This document shows, in pieces, positions 1 to 6,701 of a stretch of 8,616 bases of DNA. The notes beneath the pieces were generated by a model, which ran no database searches, was not told the DNA's origin, and saw nothing but the letters and a program-made list of their open reading frames with translations. A program made the translations under genes and the position numbers. The DNA is from an uncultured Collinsella sp. (GTDB lineage Bacteria; Actinomycetota; Coriobacteriia; Coriobacteriales; Coriobacteriaceae): the NCBI GenBank assembly GCA_902495085.1, contig CABUWA010000079.1, positions 1-8,616 on the forward strand, in the 5' to 3' direction. The stretch's first letter is position 1. Every line of letters begins with the position of its first letter.

Positions 1-37
1 ACGCCCTCCTGTTCTAAACTATCTGCATAGTGATATC

Positions 38-53
38 TCGAACACCTGTTTGA
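38..53. promoter_or_regulatory. Candidate LexA (SOS) box upstream of the three-gene operon
   Basis: The sequence reads TCGAACACCTGTTTGA, an imperfect palindrome whose two 8-nt halves agree at 6 of 8 positions. Seen against the actinobacterial LexA operator as known from Corynebacterium and Mycobacterium (TCGAA, A or C, A, two free bases, TGTTCGA), it matches all fixed positions but one, where T replaces C in the right half. It lies just upstream of a TATGAT -10 candidate and about 50 nt before the first start codon, so bound LexA would block RNA polymerase. DNA damage would then induce the operon. The match is seen directly; LexA binding is inferred. Confidence 0.65.
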
Positions 54-67
54 TGCTGTGCTATGAT
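38..67 (+). promoter_or_regulatory. Putative sigma-70 type promoter of the operon
   Basis: TATGAT at 62-67 is a good -10 hexamer (5 of 6 to TATAAT). With an 18-nt spacer the -35 position falls on TCGAAC at 38-43, a weak match (3 of 6 to TTGACA) that overlaps the LexA box. Transcription would start near 73-75 and leave a leader of about 30 nt before the GTG start at 105. Sequence upstream of the window cannot be examined, so an earlier promoter is possible. Confidence 0.45.
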
Positions 68-89
68 ATGGGGTCACCGAAGCTGCGTT

Positions 90-99
90 AGGAGAGGAG
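90..99 (+). promoter_or_regulatory. Strong ribosome binding site that decides the GTG start of gene 1
   Basis: AGGAGAGGAG contains two overlapping Shine-Dalgarno cores. The second, GAGGAG at 94-99, ends 5 nt before GTG at 105. The in-frame ATG at 63 lies on the -10 candidate and has no such site, so the 14 extra residues it would add are probably untranslated. Confidence 0.75.
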
Positions 100-104
100 A
101 AGCG

Positions 105-1865
105 GTGGCCGACCAGGACATCAAGATGCTCATCGAGCGCATTATGGCCGAGGCCCGGACCCATCAGTCCGCTCGCTTCTCACATGAGGTCTACGCAGAC
201 GAGCCGATTCTCAAGACCGGCCGACAGATGCAGAACTTCCTCCCCGACCAGTACCGCAAGATGCGTGAGATATCGCGTTGGCAAGAAGACCCCAAGGGCG
301 GCGCGGGCCGTTGGCTTTCGGAAGCCGAGCTTTTCTACCGCCAAGGCCTGCTGATGGCCGACTTTGAGGACGACTGCCCCTACAACGGCACCTTTAAGTC
401 GTACTTTCCCACCTACAACGCCATGAGCGACCGGCAGTTGCGCGGCTACTTTACCTGGCGTGCCCAAGTGCGCCGCGGAACCGTCGAGGAAACGTCTACG
501 TCCTTCACCTTTCTGTATCTCTATGAGCTGATTTGCGGCATTGGCGTAGATGACCCGCTCGATGGTTTTAACAAGATCAAGGCCTTTTGGGATGCCTACC
601 GCGCCTTCGAGCCCGACATCGACCGGTTTGCACGCGTGTGGTTGCAGGACTACGCCGTGTTCCACGGGCTTGACCCCAAGCTGCTTCGTGATTCTAAAAC
701 CGTCATGTTCGATAACGCCCTTATCGAGCTGCGGCGCGCGGCACGAGACCTTGTACCAGCACCGGCGCCGTCCGGCCAGACCCCCAAGCGTCGCAAAACC
801 TCCGAGCCCACGCTCCCCCTTCCGCCCGATGAGGTGCGCGAGGAGCGACTCATGGCCGCCATCAACGCCCTCTCCACGTACAACCTAAGTAACTCGCGGC
901 TCGACCGCAGCCACCACCGCGATCTGCGCCACGTGGCATGCGCCGTGTATGTCCGCATGGCGCGCTACTATGACACGCACCGAAAGACCGGCATCGTGGC
1001 GAGTTTATTTGGGGAGGAGACGGCCATGCCCTACACCATGTTTGCCTCGGCCGTATTCTTTGCGCCCGAGCGCCACGAGGACTGCGAATACCGCCTGGAT
1101 CCTATCCATATCTACCGTTGCCAAAACGGCTTTTGGGAATGCATGCGTATCCATGGCAGTAGGCAAAAGAGCAGCAAGCTCGGTGAAATGATGCGCGCCT
1201 GCGACCAACGCCTGCGCCTGGCGCTGGACCCCGCCCATCCCCTTAAGGAAGAAAAGGTCCCCAAATATCTGGCCAAGATTATCGATGACGAGATTGTGGC
1301 ATGGCTTTCATGGGACGCCGCACACCAGCCCGTCAAGATCGATATCGATCTGAGTCAGCTGGGGCACATTCGAAGCGCCGCCGCGCAAACGCGTGAAGCG
1401 CTTTTGATCGATGAAGAGCGCGAGGACGGCGCACCTGTGGAAGCCGAGGCGGCGGACTCAGGGCAACCGGAAGCCGAGCCCGTAGCCGACGCGATTGTCG
1501 AGGCGGTCGCGGCACCCATTCGGCAGGACGAGACCGACGAGCCGACCATATCCACCGAACAGTTTGGTGTCGTGGCACCGCTTCTCGCGCCGACGCCCGC
1601 GTTCGCAGCTGCTGCGCCCGCTGACGCCGCGACCGAACTCGCGCCCGCCGCAACCGCGTATCTTCGCGCACTGCTCGAGCAAAACGCAGCGCAAGCGACA
1701 TCGGCAGTGGCGCACTCGGGCCAGAGCGAGGACATGCTCGTCGATACCATCAACGAGGCGCTCTTCGACCTGGTGGGCGACACCGTAATTGAATTTAGCG
1801 CGGCAGGGCCGCAGATTATCGAGGATTACGAAGCAGACGTGAGAGGATACCTAGACCATGAGTGA
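105..1865 (+). CDS. TerB-N/TerB-C domain protein (Ter-family scaffold of a DNA-processing module)
   Basis: The protein is 586 aa from the GTG at 105; an in-frame ATG at 63 would give 600 aa but lacks a ribosome site. Residues about 73-194 carry the TerB-N signature: an ELFYRQ helix, the acidic FEDDCPY segment near 87-93, MSDRQLRGYFTWR at 107-119 and a conserved helical WLQDYAVFHGLD end. A middle region (about 255-405) has the aromatic and cysteine pattern often found in such proteins, including CQNGFW. An Ala/Glu/Pro-rich acidic linker spans about 437-516. The C-terminus (FDLVGDTVIEF at 554-564, then IIEDYEADVRGYL) resembles TerB-C. No signal peptide or membrane segment is seen, so it should be cytoplasmic. 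TerB-N/TerB-C proteins are known from comparative genomics of Ter systems, where they are linked to DNA-processing enzymes including helicases and ATPases; no biochemical activity is established. Here it overlaps the ATPase gene, which suggests a stoichiometric partner. I see no separate central TerB metal-binding domain. Confidence 0.85.
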   Translation: MADQDIKMLIERIMAEARTHQSARFSHEVYADEPILKTGRQMQNFLPDQYRKMREISRWQEDPKGGAGRWLSEAELFYRQGLLMADFEDDCPYNGTFKSYFPTYNAMSDRQLRGYFTWRAQVRRGTVEETSTSFTFLYLYELICGIGVDDPLDGFNKIKAFWDAYRAFEPDIDRFARVWLQDYAVFHGLDPKLLRDSKTVMFDNALIELRRAARDLVPAPAPSGQTPKRRKTSEPTLPLPPDEVREERLMAAINALSTYNLSNSRLDRSHHRDLRHVACAVYVRMARYYDTHRKTGIVASLFGEETAMPYTMFASAVFFAPERHEDCEYRLDPIHIYRCQNGFWECMRIHGSRQKSSKLGEMMRACDQRLRLALDPAHPLKEEKVPKYLAKIIDDEIVAWLSWDAAHQPVKIDIDLSQLGHIRSAAAQTREALLIDEEREDGAPVEAEAADSGQPEAEPVADAIVEAVAAPIRQDETDEPTISTEQFGVVAPLLAPTPAFAAAAPADAATELAPAATAYLRALLEQNAAQATSAVAHSGQSEDMLVDTINEALFDLVGDTVIEFSAAGPQIIEDYEADVRGYLDHE

Positions 1866-3162
1866 TACCACATCCGCAGCGCCCCGCGTACCCAAACGCG
1901 TCGCTGCCGTTATCCTAAACTCGCTCAAGGGCGGCGTGGTCCCGCGCATCGGCCTTCCCTATATCACCGTGGGACGCGAGGTCGAGATTCGCGCCCTGCT
2001 CACCGATCTGAGTCTCATCGCCGACGGTGGCGCGAGCTTCCGCTTTCTGGTCGGTCGTTACGGCGCCGGCAAGAGCTTTTTGCTCCAGACCATCCGCACG
2101 CACGCCATGGGTGAGGGATTCGTCGTCGCCGATGCCGACCTATCCCCTGAGCGCCGCCTGCAGGGCGGCCAGGGACAGGGCCTTGCCACCTACCGTGAGC
2201 TCATCCGCAATATATCGACCAAGACGCGCCCCGAAGGCGGCGCGCTCAACCTTATCCTGGATCGCTGGGTCGCCTCGTGCGCGGACGCCGATAAGTCGGC
2301 TATCAATGCCCAACTCGCTCCGCTCGAGGAAATGGTCCACGGCTTCGACTTTGCCCGCATGCTCCGTCGCTATCGCGCGGCCGTTTCCGAGGGCGACGAG
2401 GAGACCATGAGCCGCGTGACCAAGTGGATCCGAGGCGAGTACCGAACCAAGAGCGAGGCGCGCGCCGAGCTGGGCTCCTCGACCATCATCAGCGATGACG
2501 ACTGGTACGACTACGTCAAACTCATCGCACGCTTTTTGGTCTGCAGCGGCTACAAGGGCATGCTGGTGCTCATCGACGAACTCGTAAACCTGTACAAGAT
2601 TCCCAACGCCATCACGCGCCAGTACAACTACGAGAAAATCCTCACCATGTACAACGACACGCTCCAGGGCAAGGCGCAGTACTTGGGCATGATCATGGGC
2701 GGCACGCCGACCTCCATCGAGGACCGCCGTCGCGGCGTATTCTCCTACGAGGCTCTGCGCAGCCGGCTCGCTCAGGGTCGCTTTGCACGCGAGGACCTTA
2801 AGGACATGCTCGCGCCCATCATCCGCTTGCAGCCGCTCACCTACGAGGAGCTACTGGTGCTGATCGAAAAACTCATGCAAATTCACGCCGGCTACTTTGG
2901 CTGGACGCCCACGCTTACCGAGAACGACTTGGTGGACTTCCTCAAGATTGAGTTTGGCCGCGTGGGAGCCGATACGCACCTGACGCCTCGCGAGGTCATT
3001 CGCGACTTTATCGAGCTGCTCGACATCCTATGCCAGAACCCCGATGCCAACGTTGCCGAGCTACTACAAAGCGTCGGCGGTGACGCGCTGGCGCCAGCAA
3101 CCGCAACAGGCGACACCGATACCGCAGGTGGCGACCGTAACTTCGCCGAATTCACCATCTAA
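1858..3162 (+). CDS. BrxD-like P-loop ATPase (DUF2791 / BREX ATP-binding family)
   Basis: This 434-aa protein starts at an ATG overlapping the end of gene 1 by 8 nt, with AGAGGA at 1842-1847 as ribosome site. The N-terminal ILNSLKGGVVPRIGLPYITV segment and GR-E are typical of the family. Walker A is GRYGAGKSF at 66-74, and Walker B is MLVLIDELVNLYK at 235-247, with D240-E241 for Mg2+ and catalysis. A sensor-like GMIMGGTPTSIED follows at 277-289. Residues 290-395 form the helical C-terminal part, and the last 25 residues are low complexity. BrxD of type 2 BREX belongs to this ATPase family and partners the Lhr-like helicase BrxHI; the same pairing is kept here. It probably acts as an ATP-driven loader or regulator of the helicase on DNA. 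That role is inferred. Translation is likely coupled to gene 1. No signal peptide is seen. Confidence 0.88.
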   Translation: MSDTTSAAPRVPKRVAAVILNSLKGGVVPRIGLPYITVGREVEIRALLTDLSLIADGGASFRFLVGRYGAGKSFLLQTIRTHAMGEGFVVADADLSPERRLQGGQGQGLATYRELIRNISTKTRPEGGALNLILDRWVASCADADKSAINAQLAPLEEMVHGFDFARMLRRYRAAVSEGDEETMSRVTKWIRGEYRTKSEARAELGSSTIISDDDWYDYVKLIARFLVCSGYKGMLVLIDELVNLYKIPNAITRQYNYEKILTMYNDTLQGKAQYLGMIMGGTPTSIEDRRRGVFSYEALRSRLAQGRFAREDLKDMLAPIIRLQPLTYEELLVLIEKLMQIHAGYFGWTPTLTENDLVDFLKIEFGRVGADTHLTPREVIRDFIELLDILCQNPDANVAELLQSVGGDALAPATATGDTDTAGGDRNFAEFTI

Positions 3163-3197
3163 CCTGCCAAAAAGGGACAGGTTTATTTTGGTAGGTT
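3161..3197. repeat. Intercistronic hairpin / REP-like repeat between ATPase and helicase genes
   Basis: AACCTGCCAAAA (3161-3172) pairs with TTTTGGTAGGTT (3186-3197) over 12 positions with a single G-U wobble, around a 13-nt loop. A second, competing inverted pair uses AACCTG (3161-3166) and CAGGTT (3178-3183). The element begins within the TAA stop of the ATPase gene. Only four T follow the stem, so it is a weak intrinsic terminator at best. It may partly attenuate transcription into the helicase gene, protect the upstream mRNA end, or be a copy of a dispersed repeat. The rest of the 116-nt gap (3198-3267) shows no convincing promoter. Confidence 0.6.
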
Positions 3198-3267
3198 TTA
3201 TCTGGGCGAACGTTGAGACAGTAATGCAGCAAGCCACTGACCACCGCGTTAAGAGGTTCGTATATGA

Positions 3268-3274
3268 GAGGAGG
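3268..3274 (+). promoter_or_regulatory. Ribosome binding site deciding the GTG start of the helicase
   Basis: GAGGAGG ends 4 nt before GTG at 3279. The upstream in-frame ATG at 3264 has its own weaker site (AAGAGG at 3251-3256, 7 nt away), but starting there would place the strong site inside the coding sequence and add only MRGGP. Gene 1 uses the same strong-site-plus-GTG pattern, which favours 3279. Confidence 0.6.
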
Positions 3275-3278
3275 CCCC

Positions 3279-5723
3279 GTGAACGCCTTTGACCGCTACG
3301 CCCCGTTTATCCAAGACTTCATCTACTCCCACGATTGGGATAGCCTGCGCTCCATTCAGGTTGCGGCAGCAGATGCCATCTTTAACACACAAGACAATGT
3401 GCTCCTGACGGCATCCACGGCATCCGGCAAAACCGAAGCGGCCTTCTTTCCCATCCTGACCGAGTTTTGGGAGAACCCGCCCGCAAGCGTTGGCGCCCTC
3501 TACATCGGCCCCCTCAAGGCACTCATCAATGATCAGTTCGTCCGTCTCAATGACCTGTGCGAAGAGGCCGACATCCCCGTCTGGCACTGGCATGGCGACG
3601 TCTCGCAATCGCACAAAGCTAAGCTCATCAAAAAACCGAGCGGCATCTTGCAGATTACGCCCGAGTCACTCGAGGCGCTCTTAATCCATAAGCACATGGC
3701 GATCCCGCGCATGTTTTGCGACCTACGCTACGTGGTCATCGATGAGGTCCACTCGCTCATGCGCGGCGATCGAGGCGGGCAAACGCTCTGCCTTATCGAG
3801 CGACTCTCGCGCATGGCCGGCGTGCAGCCTCGCCGCATTGGCCTTTCGGCCACCATCGGGGACCCGGAACGCACGGGTGCCTTTCTCTCACAGGGAACGG
3901 GGCGCAACTGTGTTATCCCCCGCTTTGAAGAACCGCACCGCGTATGGCGCATCTCCATGGAGCACTTCTACAACTCGGGCCCCCAGGCACAGCAGCGGGG
4001 ATTCATGGGCACAGGTCCTCAAGAGGCCGAAGTGCTCGCGTGCGAGCGCATCGAGGCAGCGGCATCCGCGGCGCTGCCGGCCGGTGCTCAAGACATGCGT
4101 CACAGCGGACAACTCACGCAAGAGGAGCGCCGCCAACGTCGCGAGCAGGCACGGGGCAAGGCTGCCCCCAAGGACCGTCGCACTTCCTCAGCCCCCGAGG
4201 GCGAAGTCGACATCCCGCAGGCAACCGAACAGGCACTGCTCAACCCCACCGACACCGCACCCGACAACGCCGACCCCGGCATGGGCTACATCTTTGAGCA
4301 TACCCGCGGCCGCAAGTGCCTGGTCTTTGCCAACTCGCGCGAGGAGGCAGAGGCCGTGTGCTCCATGTTGCGCAGCTACTGCGAGAGCCGGCACGAGCCA
4401 GACCGCTTTCTAATCCATCACGGCAACCTTTCGGCATCGCTGCGCGAGACGGCCGAGGAGCTCATGCGCGACGAAGAGCAGGCGCAGACGACCGTCACCA
4501 CCTCCACGCTGGAGCTCGGCATTGATATCGGTCGCCTGGAGCGCGCGTTCCAGATTGACGCGCCGTTTACCGTCAGCTCCTTTTTGCAGCGCATGGGGCG
4601 CACAGGCCGTCGCGACCTTCCGCCCGAGATGTGGTTTGTCATGCGCGAGGAAGAACCCGAGCCGCGCACGATGATGCCCGAAACGATACCCTGGAAGCTC
4701 CTGCAGGGCATCGCACTCGTACAACTCTATCGCGAGGAAAAGTGGGTCGAGCCGCCCGAGCTCGATCGACTCCCCTACAGCCTGCTCTACCACCAGACCA
4801 TGTCGACGCTCGCCAGCACCGGCGAGCTCACGCCGGCCGAGCTTGCTCAGCGCGTGCTCACGCTCAGCTATTTCCACCGCGTCTCGGCCGATGACTATCG
4901 CGTACTGCTGCGCCACCTCATCAAGATCGACCACATCCAGGTCACCGAGGGCGGTGGGCTCATCGTGGGTCTCGCGGGCGAGCGCATCATTAACAACTTT
5001 AAGTTCTACGCTGTGTTCCAGGAAAACGAGGAGTTCACCGTTCGCAGCGAGTCGGCCGAGTTGGGCACGATCGTCAATCCGCCACCGCCCGGTGAGCGCA
5101 TCGCCATAGCCGGGCACTGCTGGATAGTCGAGGAAGTGGACTGGAAGCGACACACCGTCTTTGCCACGCAAGTCAAAGGTCGTGTGCCGGCATACTTTGG
5201 CGACTGCCCCGGCGACATTAACACGCATGTACTCGAGCGCATGCGCAAGGCGCTCAACGAGCACGCGGCATATCCGTACCTCATGGGCAACGCACGGGCA
5301 CGCCTTGCACAGGCTCGTCATACCGCCGAGATTTCGGGTGCGGGGACCAAACCGCTCATCAACCTGGGTGGCGACACCTGGGTGCTCTTCCCCTGGTTGG
5401 GCAGCTACGCCTTTCTGGCGCTCGAACGTATGCTCAAGATTAAGTGTGCCGCGGAGCTGGGCCTTCGCGGGCTCGATCCGTCGCGTCCATACTTTATGCA
5501 GTTTAAGATGAAGGCCGACGAGGAGACGTTCTTTGAGGTGCTCGCAGCCGAGGCCGAAAAGGACTTCGACCCCATCGAGCTCGTCTATCCCGGCGAGGTG
5601 CCTTACTTTGATCGTTACGATGAGTTCGTTCCCGAAGAGCTCGTGCGCAAGGGCTTTGCCGAAGGCGTGCTCGACATCGAAGGCATGAAGCAGCGCGTTC
5701 TCGGCTGGCGCGACCACGCCTAA
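3279..5723 (+). CDS. Lhr-like superfamily II DNA helicase (BrxHI-like DEAD/DEAH box)
   Basis: The protein is 814 aa from GTG 3279 (819 aa if the ATG at 3264 is used). RecA lobe 1 has a Q motif (R24-x-x-Q27), motif I ASTASGKTE with G50-K51-T52, motif Ia GPLKALINDQ at 77-86, Ib ITPESLEALL at 126-135, motif II DEVH at 155-158 and motif III SAT at 190-192. Lobe 2 has motif IV near CLVFANSREEAE, motif V TTSTLELGIDIG at 407-418 and motif VI QRMGRTGRR at 437-445. All catalytic motifs are intact. A winged-helix region (about 485-570) and an Lhr-type beta-barrel (about 573-650, with ELGTIVNPPPPGERI and WIVEEVDWKRHTVFA) follow, then a C-terminal domain of about 160 aa. A hydrophilic insert of about 95 residues lies between the lobes (about 235-330). 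Lhr-type enzymes translocate 3'-5' on single-stranded DNA and unwind DNA or RNA:DNA hybrids. No nuclease or zinc cluster is seen. Operon position with the BrxD-like ATPase supports a BrxHI-like role in DNA processing or defence. Confidence 0.88.
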   Translation: MNAFDRYAPFIQDFIYSHDWDSLRSIQVAAADAIFNTQDNVLLTASTASGKTEAAFFPILTEFWENPPASVGALYIGPLKALINDQFVRLNDLCEEADIPVWHWHGDVSQSHKAKLIKKPSGILQITPESLEALLIHKHMAIPRMFCDLRYVVIDEVHSLMRGDRGGQTLCLIERLSRMAGVQPRRIGLSATIGDPERTGAFLSQGTGRNCVIPRFEEPHRVWRISMEHFYNSGPQAQQRGFMGTGPQEAEVLACERIEAAASAALPAGAQDMRHSGQLTQEERRQRREQARGKAAPKDRRTSSAPEGEVDIPQATEQALLNPTDTAPDNADPGMGYIFEHTRGRKCLVFANSREEAEAVCSMLRSYCESRHEPDRFLIHHGNLSASLRETAEELMRDEEQAQTTVTTSTLELGIDIGRLERAFQIDAPFTVSSFLQRMGRTGRRDLPPEMWFVMREEEPEPRTMMPETIPWKLLQGIALVQLYREEKWVEPPELDRLPYSLLYHQTMSTLASTGELTPAELAQRVLTLSYFHRVSADDYRVLLRHLIKIDHIQVTEGGGLIVGLAGERIINNFKFYAVFQENEEFTVRSESAELGTIVNPPPPGERIAIAGHCWIVEEVDWKRHTVFATQVKGRVPAYFGDCPGDINTHVLERMRKALNEHAAYPYLMGNARARLAQARHTAEISGAGTKPLINLGGDTWVLFPWLGSYAFLALERMLKIKCAAELGLRGLDPSRPYFMQFKMKADEETFFEVLAAEAEKDFDPIELVYPGEVPYFDRYDEFVPEELVRKGFAEGVLDIEGMKQRVLGWRDHA

Positions 5724-5812
5724 GACCAGTCTTTTTTGGGACGGGGCTTGTTGAGCTACTTTGGGCATGACCAAGAAGTAGCTAAAAGAGCCCCACCACA
5801 AACAGACTGGTC
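5724..5812. repeat. Nested ~89-bp palindrome between convergent genes (bidirectional terminator or MITE/REP-like element)
   Basis: Three nested inverted pairs are visible: outer GACCAGTCT (5724-5732) with AGACTGGTC (5804-5812), both perfect; middle GGGGCT (5743-5748) with AGCCCC (5789-5794); inner AGCTACTT (5754-5761) with AAGTAGCT (5776-5783), which extends through TGG/CCA to a small loop. It starts directly after the helicase stop and ends 13 nt before the stop of the opposing gene. A T6 run follows the first arm on the plus strand (5732-5737), but no T-run follows the complete structure on either strand, so it is not a textbook intrinsic terminator. The perfect 9-bp ends make a small non-autonomous mobile element an alternative; no clear target-site duplication is visible. 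Confidence 0.6.
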
Positions 5813-5825
5813 GCAGGGAGACGTG

Positions 5826-6701
5826 CTAGTCGTGGAGAGCAGTGCCGAGGAAGTCGGTGTCGAAGGGCACAGCTTCGGCAAAGACATAGTCGCCGTCGCT
5901 GGCGATGAGCAGGTAGTTTTCCTCGCCGCCGAACTTCGCATCGCCACATGGGACCACCCAGGCATGGGCGAATACCTCGAGTGCCGTGGCAGCGCAGTCG
6001 CGCAGGAACGTCACGTCGCTCCCCTCGTTTGCGCTCACGATATTGGCGACGTAGACGCCACCAACATTTAGGCTGCCCCGCACTAAACGCAACGCCTCAA
6101 CCGTCGCCAACTCGCGTACGGGCTCGGCACCGCCAAAGCAATCGCTCACGACCGCGTCATAGCGACGATGGCCCACGCTCGTCACACCCAGATACGAGCG
6201 AGCCTCAGCGGTTATCACCCGCAGGCGATCGCCCGCCGCGCGCTCCAGCTCGTCTAGGTAGAACCAGCGGCGCGCCAGGCGCGTAATCTCTCCGTCATAC
6301 TCGATGACGTCCATGCGCAAGCCCTCGTGCGACATCAGGGCGAATTTAGGATAGGCAAACCCGCCGCCGCCCAGCATAAGAATGCGGTCGATACCGTGAC
6401 CATAAGCGTCGCGCATCGCATCCTCAGCCTCAAACACGTCGTTAAACGCGCGATAGTACGCAAAGACGGGCTCCGCCCAGCGCTCACCAACGTAACTCGC
6501 GCTTTGGTAGACGCCGCCTTGCACCAATACGCGGACTTCGTCGCCGCCCTCGTCGTGCACGCGTTTCACACGCGCCAAGCCATTGCGGGTTCGCGCAACC
6601 TGCAGACAGGCAGCACGAACAGCGACAGCGGCCGCACCAAGCGCCGCGGCTCCCAGAGCAACGCCGGCAACGACGCCGGCAGAAACACTCGGCTTGTTCA
6701 T
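5826..6701 (-). CDS. Membrane-anchored spermidine-synthase-like (SAM-binding Rossmann) protein
   Basis: The protein is 291 aa. Residues about 5-31 form an Ala/Gly/Val-rich hydrophobic helix followed by an Arg/Lys-rich stretch, so the body should face the cytoplasm from a single N-terminal anchor. The Rossmann fold shows the nucleotide loop LMLGGGGF at 108-115, an acidic residue after strand 2 (E134-Y-D) and YDAVVSDCFGG at 181-191, where D187 aligns with the catalytic or substrate aspartate of aminopropyltransferases. The usual SpeE N-terminal substrate motifs are not evident, so the product may not be spermidine; a methyltransferase or regulatory role is possible. The ATG at 6701 directly abuts the TAG of the Elp3 gene, and AAAAGGAG (6715 to 6708) sits 6 nt upstream inside that gene, so the two are co-transcribed and probably translationally coupled. 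Function is tentative beyond the fold. Confidence 0.8.
   Translation of the reverse strand: MNKPSVSAGVVAGVALGAAALGAAAVAVRAACLQVARTRNGLARVKRVHDEGGDEVRVLVQGGVYQSASYVGERWAEPVFAYYRAFNDVFEAEDAMRDAYGHGIDRILMLGGGGFAYPKFALMSHEGLRMDVIEYDGEITRLARRWFYLDELERAAGDRLRVITAEARSYLGVTSVGHRRYDAVVSDCFGGAEPVRELATVEALRLVRGSLNVGGVYVANIVSANEGSDVTFLRDCAATALEVFAHAWVVPCGDAKFGGEENYLLIASDGDYVFAEAVPFDTDFLGTALHD

Noticed and set aside
63..104. ATG at 63 as the start of gene 1
   Set aside because: It overlaps the -10 candidate and the added 14 residues would include the strong ribosome binding site; the GTG at 105 has ideal spacing.
3201..3218. Possible second LexA-like site (GCGAACGTTGAG) before the helicase
   Set aside because: The two half-sites abut without the 4-nt centre needed for a LexA operator, and no good -10 element follows.
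3044..3292. Short plus-strand frame bridging the ATPase end and the helicase start
   Set aside because: It is an out-of-frame reading of the ATPase tail and the intergenic hairpin, with no good ribosome site and no recognisable protein; the ATPase itself ends normally, so no frameshift is needed.
105..5723. Complete BREX (type 2/Pgl) locus
   Set aside because: Only BrxD- and BrxHI-like proteins are present; no alkaline-phosphatase-like PglZ, methyltransferase PglX or kinase PglW is in the window.
4410..5801. Minus-strand open frame of 463 codons opposite the helicase gene
   Set aside because: It lies antisense to lobe 2 and the C-terminal domains of the helicase, has no domain signature, and its start falls within the palindrome.
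5736..6071. Plus-strand frame of 111 codons starting in the palindrome
   Set aside because: Most of it is antisense to the spermidine-synthase-like gene and it shows no family motif.
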